A DNA stretch of 64,000 bases, taken from Flavobacterium sp. 90. GTDB lineage: Bacteria; Bacteroidota; Bacteroidia; Flavobacteriales; Flavobacteriaceae. The notes beneath the pieces are model-generated. The model saw nothing but the letters and a program-made list of their open reading frames with translations. It was not told the origin of the DNA and searched no databases. Positions within the stretch are counted from its first letter, which is position 1. Each line of letters opens with the position of its first letter. This document shows, piece after piece, positions 1 through 7,649 of this stretch. Made by a program: the position numbers and the translations under genes. The DNA lies in the NCBI RefSeq assembly GCF_004339525.1, contig NZ_SMGE01000001.1, forward strand, positions 5,642,001 to 5,706,000, given 5' to 3'.

Positions 1-489
1 TATTTTCCCTGTTTTATCTGGTGGCGAACATAATACAATTTCTTTGCAGCCTGCGATTTCCGCAGGAACTGCCAACATTAAAACGGTTGAAAACAAAGGC
101 GCTGTTCCTCCCGGAATATAAAGTCCAATTTTTTGAATTGGTCTTTTTTCCTGCCAACAATTAACACCTTCTGTAGTTTCAATCGAAATTCTCTCTGTTT
201 TTTGAGCGGTGTGAAATTTTAAAATATTTGCTTTTGCTAATTGAATAGCGTCTTTCAATTCTTCCGAAATCAAACCAATTGCTTCCTGAATTTCTTCAGT
301 TGTAACTTCGTAATTTTCTAAAGCGATTCCGTCAAAAATCGAAGTATATTTTGCAACAGCTTCATCTCCTTTTTTCTGTACTTCTTTAAAAATTTCTTTT
401 ACCGTCACTTCGATATCATCGATCGTTTTGGTTGGTCTTTTTAATATTTCTGACCAGGTTTCTGGTTTTGGATTGTCTATTTTATTCAT
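1..489 (-). CDS. hisD: histidinol dehydrogenase, N-terminal part (cut by window edge)
   Basis: Histidinol dehydrogenase oxidises L-histidinol to L-histidine at the end of histidine synthesis. Only the first 163 codons are in the window and the frame is open to base 1. Translation from the ATG at 489 begins MNKIDNPKPETW and contains the family segment IGLYIPGGTAPLFSTVLML followed by PAEIAGC. It lies 106 bp downstream of hisG on the same strand, as expected for a his operon. That gap is filled with short AAGCTTTAAGC-like repeats. The start is the only ATG that gives the full N-terminus. Identity is secure; the catalytic zinc-binding half is not visible here. Confidence 0.93.
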   Translation of the reverse strand, partial: MNKIDNPKPETWSEILKRPTKTIDDIEVTVKEIFKEVQKKGDEAVAKYTSIFDGIALENYEVTTEEIQEAIGLISEELKDAIQLAKANILKFHTAQKTERISIETTEGVNCWQEKRPIQKIGLYIPGGTAPLFSTVLMLAVPAEIAGCKEIVLCSPPDKTGKI

Positions 490-595
490 TTTTATTTTTT
501 GCTTTAAGCTTTAAGCTGTAGGCTCTAGGCTAATTAACTTTGTGTTTTTTTTGGCGTAAAGCTTAAAGCTTATTGCCTAAAGCGCGCAAAGCGCA
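480..595. repeat. short degenerate repeats between hisG and hisD
   Basis: The spacer between hisG and hisD holds repeats of an AAGCTTTAAGC-like motif in both orientations (around 501-535 and 552-594) with no open reading frame. The short dyads could fold in the transcript. No function is claimed. Confidence 0.5.
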
Positions 596-1453
596 TTAAA
601 GAACCATTTTCTCAATTGGGCAAACTAAAATTCCTTCGGCTCCAGCCTCTTTTAGTTTATCTATTACATCCCAAAAAGTGTCTTTATCTATTACCGAGTG
701 AACACTGCTCCAGCCTTCTTGCGCTAATGGTAAAACGGTTAAACTTCTTAAAACCGGTAATATTTTACCAATTTCATCAATTTTATCATTTGGTACATTC
801 ATCAAAATATACTTTGAATTTCTTGCTCTTAAAACAGATTGAATTCTGAATTTTAAAGTATCGATGTGTTTCTGAATTTCTGGAGAAACTTTTGGAGAAA
901 CCGCTAAAACTGCTTCACTTTTCAGGATTACTTCTACTTCTCTTAAGTTGTTTTTGAATAATGTGCTTCCGCTCGAAACAATATCTACAATGGCATCTGC
1001 AAGACCAATATTTGGTGCAATTTCTACAGAACCAGAGATTTGGTGAATATCAACTTTTAATCCAAAAGAATCGAAATATTCATTTACAGTATTCGGGTAA
1101 GAAGTTGCAATACGTAAACCTGCCAAATCCTGAATTGAGTTGTAATTGAAGGCTTTAGGAACTGCAACAGAAACCTTGCATTTTGAAAATCCTAATTTTT
1201 GAATTACTTCAATGTGTTTTCCTTTTTCTACCAACAAATTATCTCCTACAATAGCAAGATCTACAACTCCATCAATTAAATATTGTGGAATATCTGAATT
1301 TCTCAGGTACAAAACTTCTAATGGAAAATTTGAAGCTTCAGCTTTTAATTGGTCGTTTCCGTTGTTGATCGAAATACCACAATCTTTTAAGATTTGAATG
1401 CTGTCTTCGTTTAAACGACCAGATTTTTGAATTGCAATTTTTAATGTACTCAT
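596..1453 (-). CDS. hisG: ATP phosphoribosyltransferase
   Basis: HisG joins ATP and PRPP, the committed step of histidine synthesis. The 285 residues match the long HisG form: a two-lobed catalytic part with the PRPP-binding segment IVDIVSSGSTLFKNN near residues 156-170, and a C-terminal ACT-like regulatory domain of roughly 75 residues (region GWSSVHSVIDKDTFWDVI) that in the family mediates feedback inhibition by histidine. It is the first enzyme gene of the operon and follows a histidine-rich leader peptide and attenuator, so control by charged tRNA-His and by allostery are both likely. The start ATG at 1453 gives the conserved N-terminus LKIAIQKSGRL. Confidence 0.97.
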   Translation of the reverse strand: MSTLKIAIQKSGRLNEDSIQILKDCGISINNGNDQLKAEASNFPLEVLYLRNSDIPQYLIDGVVDLAIVGDNLLVEKGKHIEVIQKLGFSKCKVSVAVPKAFNYNSIQDLAGLRIATSYPNTVNEYFDSFGLKVDIHQISGSVEIAPNIGLADAIVDIVSSGSTLFKNNLREVEVILKSEAVLAVSPKVSPEIQKHIDTLKFRIQSVLRARNSKYILMNVPNDKIDEIGKILPVLRSLTVLPLAQEGWSSVHSVIDKDTFWDVIDKLKEAGAEGILVCPIEKMVL

Positions 1454-1502
1454 TTTTTTTAGTTTTTGCTTGATTAATAGTTTGAGTACAAAGAATTGGT
1501 AT

Positions 1503-1536
1503 AAAAAAACCCGTTTGATGTACTCAAACGGGTTTT
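1503..1536 (-). terminator. attenuator terminator of the his operon
   Basis: On the minus strand a 13-bp perfect stem (bases 1524-1536 with 1506-1518, loop of 5) is followed directly by a run of seven T. It sits between the leader peptide stop and hisG, so it must be read through to express the operon. Its 5' arm, CGTTTGAG (1523-1530), can also pair with CTCAAGCG inside the leader coding sequence (1573-1580), giving an alternative antiterminator. Confidence 0.9.
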
Positions 1537-1563
1537 AAAATATGATGATTTACATGCATACCA

Positions 1564-1623
1564 TTAACACATCGCTTGAGAGCAATAATGAAAATGATGA
1601 TGATGTAATTGAATAGAAATCAT
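1564..1623 (-). CDS. hisL: histidine operon leader peptide
   Basis: A 19-codon reading frame, ATG at 1623 to TAA at 1564, encodes MISIQLHHHHFHYCSQAMC. Five of residues 7-12 are His, four of them in a row, as in classical his leader peptides. It lies between a Bacteroidota-type promoter and an intrinsic terminator upstream of hisG. In the usual mechanism, ribosome stalling at His codons when charged tRNA-His is scarce frees the following leader RNA to block the terminator. The peptide itself probably has no other role. It is too short for standard gene callers. Confidence 0.92.
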   Translation of the reverse strand: MISIQLHHHHFHYCSQAMC

Positions 1624-1658
1624 GACTTGGTTTGTTTTTTAATTCTTTGATTCGGTTG

Positions 1659-1690
1659 CAAATATAATAGTTAATTTAATAAAAAAGCAA
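1659..1690 (-). promoter_or_regulatory. promoter of the his operon
   Basis: Reading the minus strand, TTG (1688-1690) is followed after 21 bases by TATATTTG (1659-1666), matching the Bacteroidota primary-sigma consensus TTG / TAnnTTTG. The expected start of transcription is about 30 bases upstream of the leader peptide ATG at 1623. Confidence 0.7.
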
Positions 1691-1763
1691 TTTTTAATTT
1701 AACTTAACGACAGTTTATTGTTAAAAAACGTAATCTATGCTGTTTTTATTACATTTTTTTATT

Positions 1764-3164
1764 TTACGATAACGTTTTCTGATTCTCGTTAAAACTCAAA
1801 AAAACTGTTGTTCCAACTCCTATTTCACTCTCGATTTTAAATTTAATATGTAGTAATTCTGTAATTCTTTTTACAATAGACAATCCTAATCCGGTTCCTT
1901 TAATTTCAGGATGATCCGTTGAATTTGATCTAAAGAAAGGATTGAAAATTGCTTCAAGATCTTCTTTGGCAATTCCGATTCCGTTATCAGAAATTTTACA
2001 GATTATATTTTCATTTTGTTTCAAAAGTAAAACTGAAACTTCTCCATCTTTTTTACTGTATTTAATTGCATTCGAAATAATATTTCTAAGAATTGTAACT
2101 ACTAAGAAATTATCTGATTTAATATAATAATCTTCTAAAGCATCAAATTTTATATTAAGATTAAGCTTATCTATCTTCTCAGAATTTAGCGTTAAAACAT
2201 CCAAAATCATTGCATTCAAATAAACCGTTTCCGGACTTATGCCTTTCTTTTGATTCTCAAAACGAGCCATTAATAAGAGTTGATCTACTAACATATTTAA
2301 GTGATCTACTTCTTTTATACAATAATTTATTTTTTCTTCATATTCCTTATTATCACGAGGTTTACGAATTAAAACTTCAAGTGTTCCTTTTATAACGGTC
2401 AAAGGCGTTCTTAATTCGTGTGAAGCGTCAGAAGTAAACTGTTTTTCCCGTTCCATTGCATCTTCAATTCGGCTTAATAAATTGTTTATGGTTTTGGAAA
2501 GTGTATATAATTCGTCTCTAGTTTTTGGGAGCGGAATACGTGTTTTCAGATTATCTTTTGTAATTATTTCTGAGGTATTTATAATCTCATTTATTGGCTT
2601 TATGCTTCGGCCTGCAAAAAATCTTGCTATAAAAAACAATAATATTAAGATCACCAAAAATGACAAAGACATTATATCAAACAAATTATTCAATACCATT
2701 TTAGAATCTGCCAATGACATTGCGACGATCACATATCCTATTTTTTTATTGTTAATATGAAGCGGAACCTGAATTTGTCGAACGGCATGATCGCCTAATT
2801 TAGTATCGAATAGTTTGAAATCTTCGACAGAATCTTTAAATTCAAGTGTTTCTTTTTTTAGATTTGGTGCTTTTTCTATCACTTTTTTATTCAAATCTAA
2901 AAACTCTACAAAAACCGGATTTACATCAACCGTATTATGTTCTCGTTCTTTCCATTCTTCAGCATCAATAAAAATCACTTTTCCATTTACAACCTCTAAC
3001 TCCTCTAAGTGATTTTTGATTTCAACATTGATATTTTCGTCAATATGACTGTAAACGGTATGTTTTACAATGGAATATATAATCGAAAAAACTACCAAAA
3101 TCAACAAACCTGTCGTGATAATATAGTTTAAGGCAATTCTGTTTTTAAAAGAAAGTTGCAACAT
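1764..3164 (-). CDS. two-component sensor histidine kinase
   Basis: Inner-membrane sensor kinase of 466 residues. There are transmembrane segments near residues 11-32 and 162-182, with a periplasmic sensor region of about 130 residues between them. A HAMP linker follows (about 183-237), then HisKA with the H-box SHELRTPLTV (phosphoacceptor His249), and HATPase_c with NIISNAIKYSKKDG (N box), DNGIGI (G1) and GTGLGLSIVKRI (G2). Its ATG directly abuts the stop of the response regulator gene at 3165, so the two are co-transcribed and presumably a cognate pair. The stimulus cannot be read from the sequence; the divergent LtaS-like gene suggests an envelope role. Confidence 0.95.
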   Translation of the reverse strand: MLQLSFKNRIALNYIITTGLLILVVFSIIYSIVKHTVYSHIDENINVEIKNHLEELEVVNGKVIFIDAEEWKEREHNTVDVNPVFVEFLDLNKKVIEKAPNLKKETLEFKDSVEDFKLFDTKLGDHAVRQIQVPLHINNKKIGYVIVAMSLADSKMVLNNLFDIMSLSFLVILILLFFIARFFAGRSIKPINEIINTSEIITKDNLKTRIPLPKTRDELYTLSKTINNLLSRIEDAMEREKQFTSDASHELRTPLTVIKGTLEVLIRKPRDNKEYEEKINYCIKEVDHLNMLVDQLLLMARFENQKKGISPETVYLNAMILDVLTLNSEKIDKLNLNIKFDALEDYYIKSDNFLVVTILRNIISNAIKYSKKDGEVSVLLLKQNENIICKISDNGIGIAKEDLEAIFNPFFRSNSTDHPEIKGTGLGLSIVKRITELLHIKFKIESEIGVGTTVFLSFNENQKTLS

Positions 3165-3830
3165 TTATAAGTCGTTAGCGATATAACCAATACCGCGAAT
3201 TGTTTTAATATAATCTTCTTCAATTTTTAAATTGAGTTTTTTTCTGATTGCGTTCATAAAAACATCAATTACGCCGGTGTCGTATTCAAAATTTATCTCC
3301 CAAACGTCTTTTAAGATTTGATTTCTCGTACAAACTTTTCCTTTATTCTTAATAAGGTAAGTCAGCAATTCAAACTCTCGCTGTGTAAGTGAAACTTCTT
3401 CGGTGTTTTTTAAGACAACATGTTTTGAAAGATCAATCGTGATGGTTCCTAAAGTAAGTATTTCAGAAGTTTTTTGGTTTCTAAAATGAATCTTGATACG
3501 TTCTACCAATTCTTCAAAACTAAAAGGTTTTTTGATATAATCGTTTGCTCCGGCTTTTAATCCTTCGATTGTTTCCTGCACCGTATCTTTTGCTGTTAAA
3601 AAAATAATTGGCGTTGTTTGATCCTTGATTCTTATAGCTTTACACAAGTCCAAACCATTAATTTTTGGCAACATCCAATCCAGTAAAATTAAGTCATACT
3701 TGTTTTCCTGAACCAATTCAAAACCTTTTGAACCATCATTTGCGGTTGTAATTTGATACCCTTCTTCTTGTAGGCCTTGCTGCAAAAACTGAACGATACC
3801 TAACTCATCTTCAACTATTAAAATGTGCAT
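3165..3830 (-). CDS. OmpR/PhoB-family response regulator
   Basis: DNA-binding response regulator of 221 residues. The receiver domain (1-~118) has the acidic pair in VEDE, phosphoacceptor Asp51 in LLDWMLP, Thr79 in FLTAKD and Lys101 in YIKKPF. The C-terminal winged helix (about 125-221) has the usual segments VSLTQREFELLTYL and DVFMNAIRKKL and the wing IKTIRGIGYI. It is first in the operon with the kinase gene directly after it. Three TTAAG direct repeats spaced exactly 11 bp lie 106-132 bp upstream of its start in the divergent intergenic region, a plausible binding site for this protein. Confidence 0.96.
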   Translation of the reverse strand: MHILIVEDELGIVQFLQQGLQEEGYQITTANDGSKGFELVQENKYDLILLDWMLPKINGLDLCKAIRIKDQTTPIIFLTAKDTVQETIEGLKAGANDYIKKPFSFEELVERIKIHFRNQKTSEILTLGTITIDLSKHVVLKNTEEVSLTQREFELLTYLIKNKGKVCTRNQILKDVWEINFEYDTGVIDVFMNAIRKKLNLKIEEDYIKTIRGIGYIANDL

Positions 3831-3935
3831 TTAATTTTAAATTTTTAGATTAAAAATGTAAATTTATAATCAAAGATAAAGATTTTGAGCTCAGAAACTG
3901 CTTCAACACCCAAGAATAGCAGCAACAAATTAATC

Positions 3936-3962
3936 TTAAGCTAATATTAAGAAAACATTAAG
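3936..3962. promoter_or_regulatory. three TTAAG direct repeats, 11-bp period (putative operator)
   Basis: TTAAG occurs at 3936-3940, 3947-3951 and 3958-3962, an exact 11-bp spacing. A related TTAAT follows at 3980-3984, in the same phase two periods on. OmpR-family regulators bind direct repeats spaced about one helical turn. The array lies between the response regulator gene (starts 3830, minus) and the LtaS-like gene (starts 4030, plus), so it could serve one or both. Binding is inferred. Confidence 0.55.
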
Positions 3963-4005
3963 TAAGGTAAAAGTCGAACTTAATCTAGAACTAATGAATT
4001 GGAAT

Positions 4006-4013
4006 TAATTTTG
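4006..4013 (+). promoter_or_regulatory. -7 element TAATTTTG upstream of the LtaS-like gene
   Basis: TAATTTTG fits TAnnTTTG and ends 16 bases before the ATG at 4030, which implies a very short untranslated leader. No clear TTG is present 19-21 bases further upstream; the TTAAG array lies there instead, compatible with an activated promoter. Confidence 0.45.
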
Positions 4014-4029
4014 CAAAAAAAATAAAAAG

Positions 4030-6120
4030 ATGAATTTTTACAAGAAATTTTCCCCACTTTTCAATCTTGGACTGTTTTATTTTATCGTAAGCTTTATTTT
4101 ACGAACTGTTTTATTTTTTCATCCTATAACTCAGAGTTCATTTACAGTTCTTGAGAGCTTGAAAATCTTTTCGTTAGGACTTATTTCAGACTTCTTTGTT
4201 TTTACAGTTGCAGGTGTTTTTTTATGGTTGTATTTAGTTACGGTTTCTAATACTAAATACAATAAACCTTGGGGTTATATTATTTTAGGTGGTTTTGTAG
4301 CGCTATTCATTTATATCGCTTCCGGCAAAAGTATCGTTACAGAATATGGCGGAGCTTTGCCAAATATTGTTTTAATTTTTATTGGAATTAAAATGGCTCT
4401 TTTTGCTCTTTTACTTTTTGTTCCTAAACAAAGAGAAAAAATCAGATATTGGTTATTTGCTTTTGTAGTTTTCCTTTATGTTTTATTGATTCTTCAAAAC
4501 GGTTTAAGTGAATATTTTTTCTGGAACGAATTTGGCGTTAAATACAATTTTATCGCTGTTAATTATCTAATTTACACCAATGAAGTTATTGGAAACATTA
4601 TGCAGTCTTACCCTGTTATTCCAATATTTTCGGCCCTGTTTTTAGTAACAGGAATTATTACTTATTTAATTCTGAAGAAATCTAAAAATTTCATCAACGA
4701 AATCCCTTCTTTTAGTGAAAAATTAAAAAGCAGTGCCGTTTATGTAGCTTTGTTTATTATTTCTTTGATAGCAATTCCAACTTTGGCTAAGACCGAAAAT
4801 TCTAAAAATGTCTTTGTTAACGAGCTACAAGCAAACGGAATATATAAATTCTATCTGGCTTTTCAGAATAACAAATTAGATTATTTTAAATTCTATAAGA
4901 CTTTACCTGATCAGGAAGCTTTTTCGTTATTGAAACAACAATTCCCTGGTATTTCAGGCGAAAATACTTTGCGTAAAATAACAAGTGATTCACTAGAAAA
5001 TCACAAGAATGTTGTATTAATTACTATCGAAAGTTACAGCGCCGAATTCATGAAAATGTACGGAAATGAGCAAAACATTACTCCTTTCTTAGATAGTTTA
5101 GCTCAAAAAAGTTTATTGTTTACCAATTTATACGCTGCCGGAAACAGAACGGTTCGCGGACTTGAAGCAGTAACTTTATGTTTGCCTCCAACTGCTGGAG
5201 AAAGTGTTGTAAAAAGAGAAGATAATAAGAATAAATTCTCTACAGGAGCTATCTTTAAACAAAAAGGCTACAACGTAAAATATATGTATGGTGGAGACGC
5301 TTTCTTTGATAATATGAAGGATTTCTATTCTGGAAATGGTTATGAAATTGTAGACAAATCAAATTTTTCTCCTGAAGAAATTACGTTTTCTAATGTTTGG
5401 GGAGTTTGTGACGAAGATATGTACAACAAAGCGATTAAGGTTATGAATGCTGAAGCAAAGCAAAACAAACCTTTCTTCAACCACATTATGACTGTTAGTA
5501 ATCACAGGCCTTTTACTTATCCTAATAATAAAATTGATATTCCGGGAGACATTAAATCTCGTGAAGGTGGAGTAAAATACACGGATTATTCATTGAGAAA
5601 ATTCTTTGAAATGGCGAGTAAACAACCTTGGTTCAAAAATACAGTTTTTGTTATTGTTGCTGACCATTGTGCTTCAAGTGCCGGAAAAACTGAACTTCCG
5701 TTAGACAAATACAGAATTCCTGGTTTTATTTATACTCCTGGTGCAAAACCTGAAAAATTCAATAAAACAATGTCCCAAATTGATATTATGCCAACACTTT
5801 TTGGTTTATTGAATTTCACTTATGAAAGCAAATTCTTTGGTCAGGATGTTTTAAAATCTGATTACAAACCAAGAGCTTTTATTGCTACTTATCAGGATTT
5901 AGGTTTGATTAAAGATAATGTTTTAACTATTTTATCTCCTAAACAACAAGTAAAACAGTTTGATTTAGAAATCAATTCAAAACCTGGTATCGCTCCTGAA
6001 TTTCAGATAGATTATAATGAAATTCCAACGAATAAAGAAAGAGCTGATTTGATTAATGAAACTATTTCATTTTATCAAACTGCTTCAGATATGTTGAAGA
6101 AAAAGAAATATCAGAAGTAG
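4030..6120 (+). CDS. LtaS-like membrane sulfatase-superfamily phosphotransferase
   Basis: Integral membrane protein of 696 residues. The N-terminal ~250 residues hold about five or six hydrophobic segments. The C-terminal half is an alkaline-phosphatase-superfamily (sulfatase fold) domain on the periplasmic side. Visible active-site residues are Glu334 in VLITIESYSAEF, Thr374 in AAGNRTVRGLEA (the position of the catalytic Thr in LtaS-type enzymes) and the metal-binding Asp545-His546 in VIVADHCASS. LtaS relatives transfer phosphoglycerol or phosphoethanolamine onto glycolipids or glycans. Gram-negative Bacteroidota lack lipoteichoic acid, so the acceptor here is unknown, perhaps lipid A, a periplasmic glucan or a capsule. 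Divergent from a two-component system that may regulate it. Confidence 0.85.
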   Translation: MNFYKKFSPLFNLGLFYFIVSFILRTVLFFHPITQSSFTVLESLKIFSLGLISDFFVFTVAGVFLWLYLVTVSNTKYNKPWGYIILGGFVALFIYIASGKSIVTEYGGALPNIVLIFIGIKMALFALLLFVPKQREKIRYWLFAFVVFLYVLLILQNGLSEYFFWNEFGVKYNFIAVNYLIYTNEVIGNIMQSYPVIPIFSALFLVTGIITYLILKKSKNFINEIPSFSEKLKSSAVYVALFIISLIAIPTLAKTENSKNVFVNELQANGIYKFYLAFQNNKLDYFKFYKTLPDQEAFSLLKQQFPGISGENTLRKITSDSLENHKNVVLITIESYSAEFMKMYGNEQNITPFLDSLAQKSLLFTNLYAAGNRTVRGLEAVTLCLPPTAGESVVKREDNKNKFSTGAIFKQKGYNVKYMYGGDAFFDNMKDFYSGNGYEIVDKSNFSPEEITFSNVWGVCDEDMYNKAIKVMNAEAKQNKPFFNHIMTVSNHRPFTYPNNKIDIPGDIKSREGGVKYTDYSLRKFFEMASKQPWFKNTVFVIVADHCASSAGKTELPLDKYRIPGFIYTPGAKPEKFNKTMSQIDIMPTLFGLLNFTYESKFFGQDVLKSDYKPRAFIATYQDLGLIKDNVLTILSPKQQVKQFDLEINSKPGIAPEFQIDYNEIPTNKERADLINETISFYQTASDMLKKKKYQK

Positions 6121-6212
6121 AATTTTTTTTGAAATTCCAATTTTTGAAATTCCAAATTCCAAGTATTCTAGGAACGAAATACAATAATTTTAAACAGTTA
6201 TTATCGTTTAGT

Positions 6213-6314
6213 TTGTCATTTCGACGTAGGAGAAATCACACGCGGGATTCAACAAAGATTGATGACATTTATTGTGGAGTTTCTGGTGTGATTTCTCCTT
6301 CGTCGAAATGACAA
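6213..6314. repeat. ~100-bp palindromic repeat, copy 1 (empty)
   Basis: Two 29-base arms (6213-6241 and 6286-6314) are inverted repeats with a single mismatch around a 44-base centre. The outer arm reads TTGTCATTTCGACG and the inner arm GGAGAAATCACAC. Three relatives occur at 40791, 44118 and 45830. It sits between convergent genes. It is a non-coding dispersed element that would form a long hairpin; two sister copies carry an IS in the right arm. Confidence 0.9.
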
Positions 6315-6376
6315 GATTGCGCTATTAAAGCATTAAATACAAGGATTTTTATAAAAAATACATCTCTAATACAAAA

Positions 6377-6416
6377 TAAAATAGCCTCAAATTCAAATGA
6401 ATTTGAGGCTATTTTA
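6377..6416. terminator. bidirectional terminator between convergent genes
   Basis: A perfect 18-bp stem (6378-6395 with 6398-6415, two-base loop), flanked by A- and T-rich ends on both strands. It lies between the LtaS-like gene and the S1/P1 nuclease gene, which converge. Confidence 0.85.
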
Positions 6417-6490
6417 TTAATGAGAATTATTAGATTTCGATACTCACATTTCAACATGAAACATGAAACCTGAAACTAAAAAAACTTCTT

Positions 6491-7489
6491 TTAGTCATTC
6501 TGATTCTTCATTCCGAATAAATATCCGTCCTGATATAATTTTTGATCTTGTTTCAAAGCTTCGTTGTTACGTTGAGTAACTTCAAATGAATCTAACTTGC
6601 TTAAATCTGGTTTTCCGGCATTTACCCAAGCAGTGTACCAAAAACTTGCAGTTGCAGCAATTGCTTTTCTCATTTGGCTTTCTACCATTCCGTTTAATTC
6701 CTGGTGCAATTTAGAAGCATATTTCTCAGAGAATTTAGATGTATTGTATTTTGTTTTAGAGATTTTACCATCAGCATCCATTTCGAAAACCTGATTCTCC
6801 GGAGTTGCAGTTCTTAGTTTTTTATCAACTGCCAACAAAGGCTCCACTAAACTGTGTGTATCATTAATCATGTCCCAAGTTGCTTTGTGAACATCTTCGT
6901 AATACTGCGCTTGTGGTACATTTAGTTTGTAGTTTTTAGCAAATAACTCAGGCAATCTGCTTTCCCAAAGTGAATGAATTCCTTTTTGATCCGTTAATTG
7001 TCCGTCATGATTTGCAGAAGTATGTAATGGCATATGTGCATCACCAATATAATGACCTAAATCTGCTGCAAGGAATAAAATCTCAGCTCTGTTTTTCTCT
7101 TTAAAAGCTTTAGTTAATTTTACCATCATATCTTCGATATACCAAGGCAAAATACCGTTTTCATTTAAAAATTTAGCATCGTATTTAGCCTTTGCTTCTT
7201 CTAAAGTTTTGGGAAAAGTCTCTGGCGCACCAAAACTTTCCATGTCAAAATAATGTCTTGGATTTTCGTCTTTATAATTTAAAGCATATTTACGAATGTC
7301 TGGTACAGAAGCTTCTTGAGTAATAAAATCAATGTGGTTGTAAAAAAACACTTGTATCGATTGAGGCAAAGCCATAACTGCAGCTTTATTGATGCGTTCG
7401 TGGCCAACGATTCCCCAAGATAATGTCAAAAATCCAAGTCCTAAAGCAAAAAATGCAATTAGCTTTGGTTTCATTTTAAAGTTTTTCAT
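6491..7489 (-). CDS. secreted S1/P1-family zinc nuclease
   Basis: Zinc-dependent S1/P1-type nuclease or phosphoesterase, about 332 residues from the ATG at 7489. An N-terminal signal peptide (MKNFKMKPKLIAFFALGLG) would be cut just before Trp in LS-WGIVGHERI. In this family the mature N-terminal Trp itself ligates zinc, and WGxxGH is its signature. Further ligand motifs are RHYFDM, DLGHYIGDAHMPLH and HSLWESRLPE; the last has Glu where Asp is usual. An in-frame TTG 24 bases further upstream is a less likely start. Likely role: periplasmic or secreted nucleic-acid scavenging. It stands alone between terminators. Confidence 0.88.
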   Translation of the reverse strand: MKNFKMKPKLIAFFALGLGFLTLSWGIVGHERINKAAVMALPQSIQVFFYNHIDFITQEASVPDIRKYALNYKDENPRHYFDMESFGAPETFPKTLEEAKAKYDAKFLNENGILPWYIEDMMVKLTKAFKEKNRAEILFLAADLGHYIGDAHMPLHTSANHDGQLTDQKGIHSLWESRLPELFAKNYKLNVPQAQYYEDVHKATWDMINDTHSLVEPLLAVDKKLRTATPENQVFEMDADGKISKTKYNTSKFSEKYASKLHQELNGMVESQMRKAIAATASFWYTAWVNAGKPDLSKLDSFEVTQRNNEALKQDQKLYQDGYLFGMKNQND

Positions 7490-7600
7490 TTTGTAATTTT
7501 GTTTGAGGTGCAAATTTATTTCATTTAAAGCGAATTCGAAACAATACTCACTATTATTGTTATAAATAAATTTTAAAATGGGAAAACTTTATTCTGAGAT

Positions 7601-7637
7601 TTTCAGTCACAGATGTTTAATGTATCCGTGACTGAAA
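7601..7637 (-). terminator. hairpin terminator after the GH5 gene
   Basis: Stem of 14 bp with one mismatch (7601-7614 with 7624-7637) lies 13 bases beyond the GH5 stop at 7650. The T run on the minus strand is short, while a run of A follows on the plus strand; probably the end of the GH5 transcript. Confidence 0.6.
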
Positions 7638-7649
7638 AAAAATCTTTAC

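Noticed and set aside
6129..6311. 60-codon plus-strand frame over the first palindromic repeat (and an opposing 62-codon frame).
   Set aside because: Both consist mainly of the palindrome and terminator sequence, so they are non-coding.
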